From Sphingobacteriales bacterium (GTDB taxonomy: Bacteria; Bacteroidota; Bacteroidia; Chitinophagales; Chitinophagaceae), in contig REAQ01000289.1 of NCBI GenBank assembly GCA_004294195.1, positions 1 through 10,443 of the forward strand: a stretch of 10,443 nt of DNA, given 5' to 3'. The notes below the pieces were generated by a model. It did no database searches. It was not told the origin of the DNA and was given only the letters and a program-made list of their open reading frames with translations. The position numbers and the translations under genes are program-made. Below, piece by piece: positions 6,888-10,443 of this stretch (position 1 is its first letter; each line of letters begins with the position of its first letter).

Positions 6888-8984
6888 TTACTTGTTTTTT
6901 ATTTGCTTCGTTGCTGATTTTCCGATCAGGTAACTGAATATTTCCTGTTGGGAGCGTAAGGGCTTACTTTTATTTTGCACAAAATCATTGCTCAGATCAT
7001 TGGTGAGCAGCCTTGCCTTCACGTTATCCCTGAGCTGTATCTGTATGATATCGATGATCTCTTGTTTTAACGCGGGATCAAGGATGGGGCAAGCGGCTTC
7101 CACACGATGGTCAAGGTTTCTTACCATCCAGTCAGCAGACGATATATACACTTTTGGATTGCCATTATTATGAAACACCATAAACCTGGCGTGTTCAAGA
7201 AACTCATCTACGATGCTCACCGCATGGATATTTTTACGAAATCTTTTGTTGTCTGTTTTGGCACAGAATATTCCACGGACAATCATTTGAATCTCCACAC
7301 CGGCTTGCGCCGCTTCATATAATTTCTGGATCAGTATTTCGTCAGACAGGGAATTGAGTTTCAGTTGAATGCCCGTTTTCCTTCCCAGTGTAGCGTTTTT
7401 GATCTCACTGTTGATCAACGAAATCAACTGCCTGCGCATATATGAAGGCGCTACCACAAGGGTCTTGCACATTTTCAAATCCCTGATGCCAACTTTAGGT
7501 TTCTCCAGATAAGCAAAGATCCGGTTCACATCCGCCATAATGTTTCGGTTGGCCGTCAATAGGCTGGCATCACAATAAATTTTAGCAGTCTGTTCATTGA
7601 TATTACCGGTGCTCACAAAGCCATAATGTATGATCCGTTTGCCAGATCTTTTCTTGATGAGGCAGGCTTTTGCATGAACTTTTTCGTTGGGATAACCCAA
7701 CAACACTTTAACCCCTTCCTCTTCCAGCAGTTCTTTCCACCGAAGATTATTTTCTTCGTCAAATCTTGCCCGAAGTTCCAGCATCACCGTTACAGCCTTG
7801 CCATTCCTGACGGCATTCACTAAAGCATTGATGACTTTAGACCGTTGCGCCAACCGGTACGCAGTGATCTTTATAGAGATCACATCTGGATCAATTGCAG
7901 CCTCACGGAGCATGTCAATCACCGGGTCAAAGGAATGATAGGGAAAATGAAGGAGCACATCATTCTGAAGTACTACATCTGTTACCCTCGCAACATTCTT
8001 GAGTTGTGGATGAATGAAGGGCTTCACTTTTTGTGGCAATTCAGGAAAAACCGCTTTGGGGAAGTCCATGAAATGCCGGAAGTTGTGGATTCGGCCACCG
8101 GGGATGAGGTGATCCCTCTTGGTCAATCCCATTTTCCGAATCAGGTATTCCAGGAGTGCTGCATCAATCTCCTTATCGTAGATCAACCGAACTGGTTTTC
8201 CTTTTCGCCGATTCTTGATCCCTTTTTCAATTTTTTCGCTGAATGTGATGGGTTCATCATAATCCAGATCATACTCGGCATCTTTGGTCACTTTGATGAC
8301 GTGGGCCGTATATTTATCGTAACCGAAATATGCGAAAATTCTTGGAAGGCAAAACCGGATCACGTCTTCCAGCAGAATGATATAGTGTCCCTTGTCTGCT
8401 CTTGAAGGCAGCAGAACAAACCTAGAAACAACGCGGGCAGGAACTTCAATCAGGGAATACTTCCTTTTATAGGCACTGTCTTTTTTAGACATGATGATGG
8501 CCAGGTAGATCGATTTCTCCCGAATATAGGGGAGGGAGGGGATGCTCTCAATCATCAGAGGGATCACATTGGACCTTACCTGCTCATCAAAGAAATCGTT
8601 TACAAACTGTTTCTGGTTGGCATCCAATTGTTTTTCTGTGATCAGATGGATATTTTCCTTGTGCATTTCAGCAAGGATCTGTTCCCAGATCCGGTTAAAC
8701 TCACCTTGCTGCTGAAGGACTACCAACTGGATGTTATCCAGGATTTTTTGCGGACTCTCTTCCACATGCATGACAGACTTTGCGCCGTACTTCATCATCC
8801 GTTTCAACGCGGCCACACGAACCCTGAAAAATTCATCAAGATTGTTGGAGAAAATACCCAGAAATTTCAGGCGCTCACGGATGGGGATAGACGAATCGGC
8901 TGCTTCCTGTAAAACCCTTGCATTAAAACTGAGCCAGCTGATATCTCTTGGAATAAGGTTGATCTTTTTCTTGGTCTTCACCAT
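6888..8984 (-). CDS. ppk1: Polyphosphate kinase 1
   Basis: Reversibly polymerises the gamma-phosphate of ATP into inorganic polyphosphate through a phospho-histidine enzyme; usually membrane-associated. At 698 residues it matches E. coli PPK (688). The N-terminal domain starts with RDISWLSFNARVL (13-25) and IFSNNLDEFFRVRV (44-57). Catalytic parts: R377 in ITAYRLA and R407 in RARFDEENN (Mg/phosphate contacts, E. coli R375/R405), the autophosphorylated His H437 in EKVHAKACLI, STGNINEQTAKIYCD (458-472), R570 in VRG, the second His H598 in FLEHARF, and ISSADWMVRNLDHRVEAA (614-631). R570 to H598 is 28 residues, the same as R564 to H592 in E. coli. The loop 571-594 lacks the usual LxPG after RG and has DEFLEH in place of DRY/FLEH; all named catalytic residues remain. 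The ATG at 8982-8984 is 46 bases after the rfaE2 stop, a gap holding a hairpin and a palindrome. The ppx gene follows by 21 bases. Confidence 0.98.
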   Translation of the reverse strand: MVKTKKKINLIPRDISWLSFNARVLQEAADSSIPIRERLKFLGIFSNNLDEFFRVRVAALKRMMKYGAKSVMHVEESPQKILDNIQLVVLQQQGEFNRIWEQILAEMHKENIHLITEKQLDANQKQFVNDFFDEQVRSNVIPLMIESIPSLPYIREKSIYLAIIMSKKDSAYKRKYSLIEVPARVVSRFVLLPSRADKGHYIILLEDVIRFCLPRIFAYFGYDKYTAHVIKVTKDAEYDLDYDEPITFSEKIEKGIKNRRKGKPVRLIYDKEIDAALLEYLIRKMGLTKRDHLIPGGRIHNFRHFMDFPKAVFPELPQKVKPFIHPQLKNVARVTDVVLQNDVLLHFPYHSFDPVIDMLREAAIDPDVISIKITAYRLAQRSKVINALVNAVRNGKAVTVMLELRARFDEENNLRWKELLEEEGVKVLLGYPNEKVHAKACLIKKRSGKRIIHYGFVSTGNINEQTAKIYCDASLLTANRNIMADVNRIFAYLEKPKVGIRDLKMCKTLVVAPSYMRRQLISLINSEIKNATLGRKTGIQLKLNSLSDEILIQKLYEAAQAGVEIQMIVRGIFCAKTDNKRFRKNIHAVSIVDEFLEHARFMVFHNNGNPKVYISSADWMVRNLDHRVEAACPILDPALKQEIIDIIQIQLRDNVKARLLTNDLSNDFVQNKSKPLRSQQEIFSYLIGKSATKQIKNK

Positions 8985-8990
8985 ATATGT

Positions 8991-9012
8991 AAAAATAGCG
9001 CTAGGCGCGCTA
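8991..9012 (-). terminator. Weak terminator- or attenuator-like hairpin between rfaE2 and ppk1
   Basis: On the minus strand, TAGCGC (9012-9007), a 5-base loop GCCTA and GCGCTA (9001-8996) form a perfect 6-bp stem followed at once by TTTTT (8995-8991). It lies 18 bases after the rfaE2 stop and ends only six bases before the ppk1 ATG. It could partly end the flippase-rfaE2 transcript, act as an attenuator, or hide the ppk1 ribosome site. The stem is short, so strong termination is not expected. Confidence 0.4.
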
Positions 9013-9020
9013 ATGCATTA
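9011..9020. repeat. Perfect 10-bp palindrome upstream of ppk1
   Basis: TAATGCATTA equals its own reverse complement and abuts (shares 2 bases with) the hairpin in the 46-base rfaE2-ppk1 gap. It could be a regulator half of a ppk1 operator. AT-rich 10-mers of this kind also arise by chance, and no known binding consensus is recognised. Confidence 0.3.
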
Positions 9021-9030
9021 TTAAGTTTTT

Positions 9031-9522
9031 TCAAAGTTTACGGATGGTTTCAATGAATGACGTAGTGGAATATCCTTGTACAATGGGTATGATCTTTACT
9101 TCTCCGCCCCTCGCCAACACTTCACTGGCGCCCACCACCTGGTCTGGTGTGTAGTCTCCACCCTTGACAATAACGTCTGGTTGTAAAATGGCGACGAGTT
9201 CCTTGGGGGTTGGCTCGTCAAAAACCGAAACAGCATCCACCAGTTCAAGAGACGCCATCATCCATAACCTGAAGTCCTCATCATTGACCGGGCGTTCAGG
9301 TCCCTTCAGTCTCTTAACGGAAGCATCCGTGTTTAGTCCAACCACCAATACATCGCCAAAGCCCGCGGACGCTGTCAGCACCTGCAAATGCCCCTGATGC
9401 AGGATGTCAAAACAGCCGTTGGTAAATACGATTTTTTTACCTTCAGCATGCCAGATTCTGGATATTTTTTCCAATGCTTCCCTGCTAAGGATCTTTTCTT
9501 GTATGGATCGTTTCGGGTTCAT
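9031..9522 (-). CDS. rfaE2: D-glycero-beta-D-manno-heptose 1-phosphate adenylyltransferase (stand-alone RfaE2)
   Basis: Cytoplasmic nucleotidyltransferase that joins ATP and D-glycero-beta-D-manno-heptose 1-phosphate to give the ADP-heptose used for LPS core or other surface glycans. It is 163 residues, matching the C-terminal half of E. coli HldE, so kinase and adenylyltransferase are separate genes here. Motifs: TNGCFDILHQGHL (34-46) with the HxGH signature H42-H45, VVGLNTDASVKRLKG (60-74), RPVNDEDFR (77-85), VSVFDEPTP (98-106), VKGGDY (119-124) and a C-terminal YSTTSFIETI (151-160). These last blocks separate it from glycerol-3-phosphate cytidylyltransferases with the same fold. The ATG at 9520-9522 lies inside the upstream membrane-protein gene, with an A-rich leader and GGA seven bases ahead; the 38-base out-of-frame overlap implies coupled translation. 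The heptose kinase and isomerase genes are not in the window. Confidence 0.95.
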   Translation of the reverse strand: MNPKRSIQEKILSREALEKISRIWHAEGKKIVFTNGCFDILHQGHLQVLTASAGFGDVLVVGLNTDASVKRLKGPERPVNDEDFRLWMMASLELVDAVSVFDEPTPKELVAILQPDVIVKGGDYTPDQVVGASEVLARGGEVKIIPIVQGYSTTSFIETIRKL

Positions 9523-10443
9523 ATTTTTTCCGGTTATGCCAAGGTAAAAAGATCAGACATAAAAAACCAACACCCAGCACCATGATGGTTTGTACTAACC
9601 ACAACAGCCATCCGAAGGCAAGGCCATTCACTTCTGGTATGCCGTATAAAGTAAGGGTTTTCTGGACAGCAAACTGATAGGCTCCGATACCACCTTGAGT
9701 AACAATCATGGCGATGCTTCCAAAAGAAAGTAATGTGAACGATGGGGCCAGGCCGAGATGGGATACTGAATCCATCGCGTAAAATCCAAGGCGAATGGAA
9801 AGGAGGTACATCGCCCAGATGAACAGTGAATGCAGGAAAAATGCAGTCTTATTTTTCACGCGCCTTACACTGGTCAGGCCTTCCGTAATGCCCCGGAGGA
9901 TCTTCTTGATTTTCGCGACAATACTGATATGTGCAAATCTTGAAAGGATGAAGCGGACTACCAAAAAACCAGCGATGATGGCTGTTATCGGCCCAATCAA
10001 TTTCATTGGTGCCGCACGCCAGGTCACCCATCGGCTTTCAAATTCTGCTGATGCAAATTCACCTACAACATCCACCTGAATGATAATCGTAATGAAGATG
10101 ACCAACAATAAACAAATGACATCAAACGCCCGTTCTGCTACCATGGTTCCAACCAGTTTATCCGCGGGAACTTTCTCATACCTTGCCAGTATAGTGCATT
10201 TCATTACTTCCCCCAATCTTGGGACCAGCAAGTTGAAAAAATAACCCAGCATAACAGCGATGAAAGTATTGGTGCGGGAAGGCCGCGCTCCGAGTGGTTC
10301 CATCAAGATGCGCCATCGCAATGCCCGGCTGTAATGACTGGCCAACAACAGCAACATGGCAGGAATCACCAACAAGTATTTAGCCTCCTTCAATGAAGAA
10401 GTCATCATCTTAACCTCTTCAGGGGTGAGGTTCCTTGTGGTCA
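9485..10443 (-). CDS. Flippase-like / lysylphosphatidylglycerol-synthase-TM (UPF0104) inner-membrane protein, 5'-truncated by window edge
   Basis: A polytopic inner-membrane protein of the LPG_synthase_TM (AglD/MprF N-domain-like) superfamily; members are thought to flip lipid or lipid-linked glycan intermediates, mostly without proof. Counting from the Met codon at 10406-10408, hydrophobic segments lie near residues 11-28, 47-63, 95-112, 137-154, 188-206, 222-240 and 263-289. Conserved family blocks are SHYSRALRWR (24-33), VPRLGEVMKC (62-71), ADKLVGTMVAERAFD (82-96) and TQGGIGAYQ (237-245). The frame stays open from that Met to the right edge (TTRNLTPEEVK before MM). LTPEE(V) is typical of the loop after the first membrane segment in Bacteroidota homologues as I recall them, so the Met is internal and perhaps 25-35 residues, including one membrane segment, lie outside. 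The 3' end overlaps rfaE2 by 38 bases. That pairing hints at surface-glycan or lipid work, but no substrate can be assigned. Confidence 0.9.
   Translation of the reverse strand, partial: TTRNLTPEEVKMMTSSLKEAKYLLVIPAMLLLLASHYSRALRWRILMEPLGARPSRTNTFIAVMLGYFFNLLVPRLGEVMKCTILARYEKVPADKLVGTMVAERAFDVICLLLVIFITIIIQVDVVGEFASAEFESRWVTWRAAPMKLIGPITAIIAGFLVVRFILSRFAHISIVAKIKKILRGITEGLTSVRRVKNKTAFFLHSLFIWAMYLLSIRLGFYAMDSVSHLGLAPSFTLLSFGSIAMIVTQGGIGAYQFAVQKTLTLYGIPEVNGLAFGWLLWLVQTIMVLGVGFLCLIFLPWHNRKKYEPETIHTRKDP

Noticed and set aside
7845..8405. 186-codon open frame on the plus strand opposite ppk1
   Set aside because: Antisense to conserved PPK1 sequence, with unlikely composition and no family motif.
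1..10443. Defence island, mobile element, CRISPR or prophage cargo
   Set aside because: All nine genes are recognised housekeeping or envelope families; no transposase, integrase, direct-repeat array, tRNA target or abrupt composition change was seen by eye.

Overview
The window reads as an ordinary chromosomal stretch of a Bacteroidota member, most likely Chitinophagaceae or a close relative. The basis is the style of the proteins (a Tsp-type processing peptidase, an S8 peptidase with an Asp-to-His insertion, a short Ppx/GppA protein, a stand-alone RfaE2), A/T-rich leaders with poor Shine-Dalgarno matches, and two exact TAnnTTTG sequences (the Bacteroidota -7 element) just upstream of genes. 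The lineage call rests on recall of family style, not on a search. No tRNA, rRNA, CRISPR array, insertion sequence, prophage gene or attachment site was seen.

Layout, left to right. Positions 2-1180 (+) hold the C-terminal part of a Prc/Tsp tail-specific protease, cut by the left edge. A symmetrical hairpin at 1198-1228 ends it and also ends the convergent leftward gene array. Everything from 1227 to the right edge lies on the minus strand. In transcription order this is: a flippase-like (UPF0104/LPG-synthase-TM) membrane protein cut by the right edge; rfaE2, overlapping it by 38 bases; ppk1; a Ppx/GppA phosphatase; panB; an ALDH7-type (antiquitin/AmaB) aldehyde dehydrogenase; an exported S8 subtilisin-like peptidase; and a DinB-fold protein. 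No stretch above 300 bases lacks a gene; the longest gap is 88 bases.

How the genes fit together. Gaps of 46, 21 and 18 bases make rfaE2-ppk1-ppx-panB a plausible transcription unit. Within it, ppk1 and ppx form a polyphosphate synthesis and turnover pair, RfaE2 makes ADP-heptose for surface glycans, and the upstream membrane protein may act on lipid or glycan intermediates. PanB supplies the pantothenate/CoA branch. The aldehyde dehydrogenase and the S8 peptidase each have their own candidate -7 promoter element, so the array may be two or three units rather than one. The DinB-like gene follows the peptidase by 17 bases and probably shares its transcript.

No convincing new system was found. 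The points worth a second look are modest: a divergent ATP-site loop in PPK1, a forced TTG start for ppx, a hairpin plus palindrome in front of ppk1, a perfect palindrome over the -7 box of the S8 peptidase, the large insertion in that peptidase, and the overlapping flippase/rfaE2 pair.
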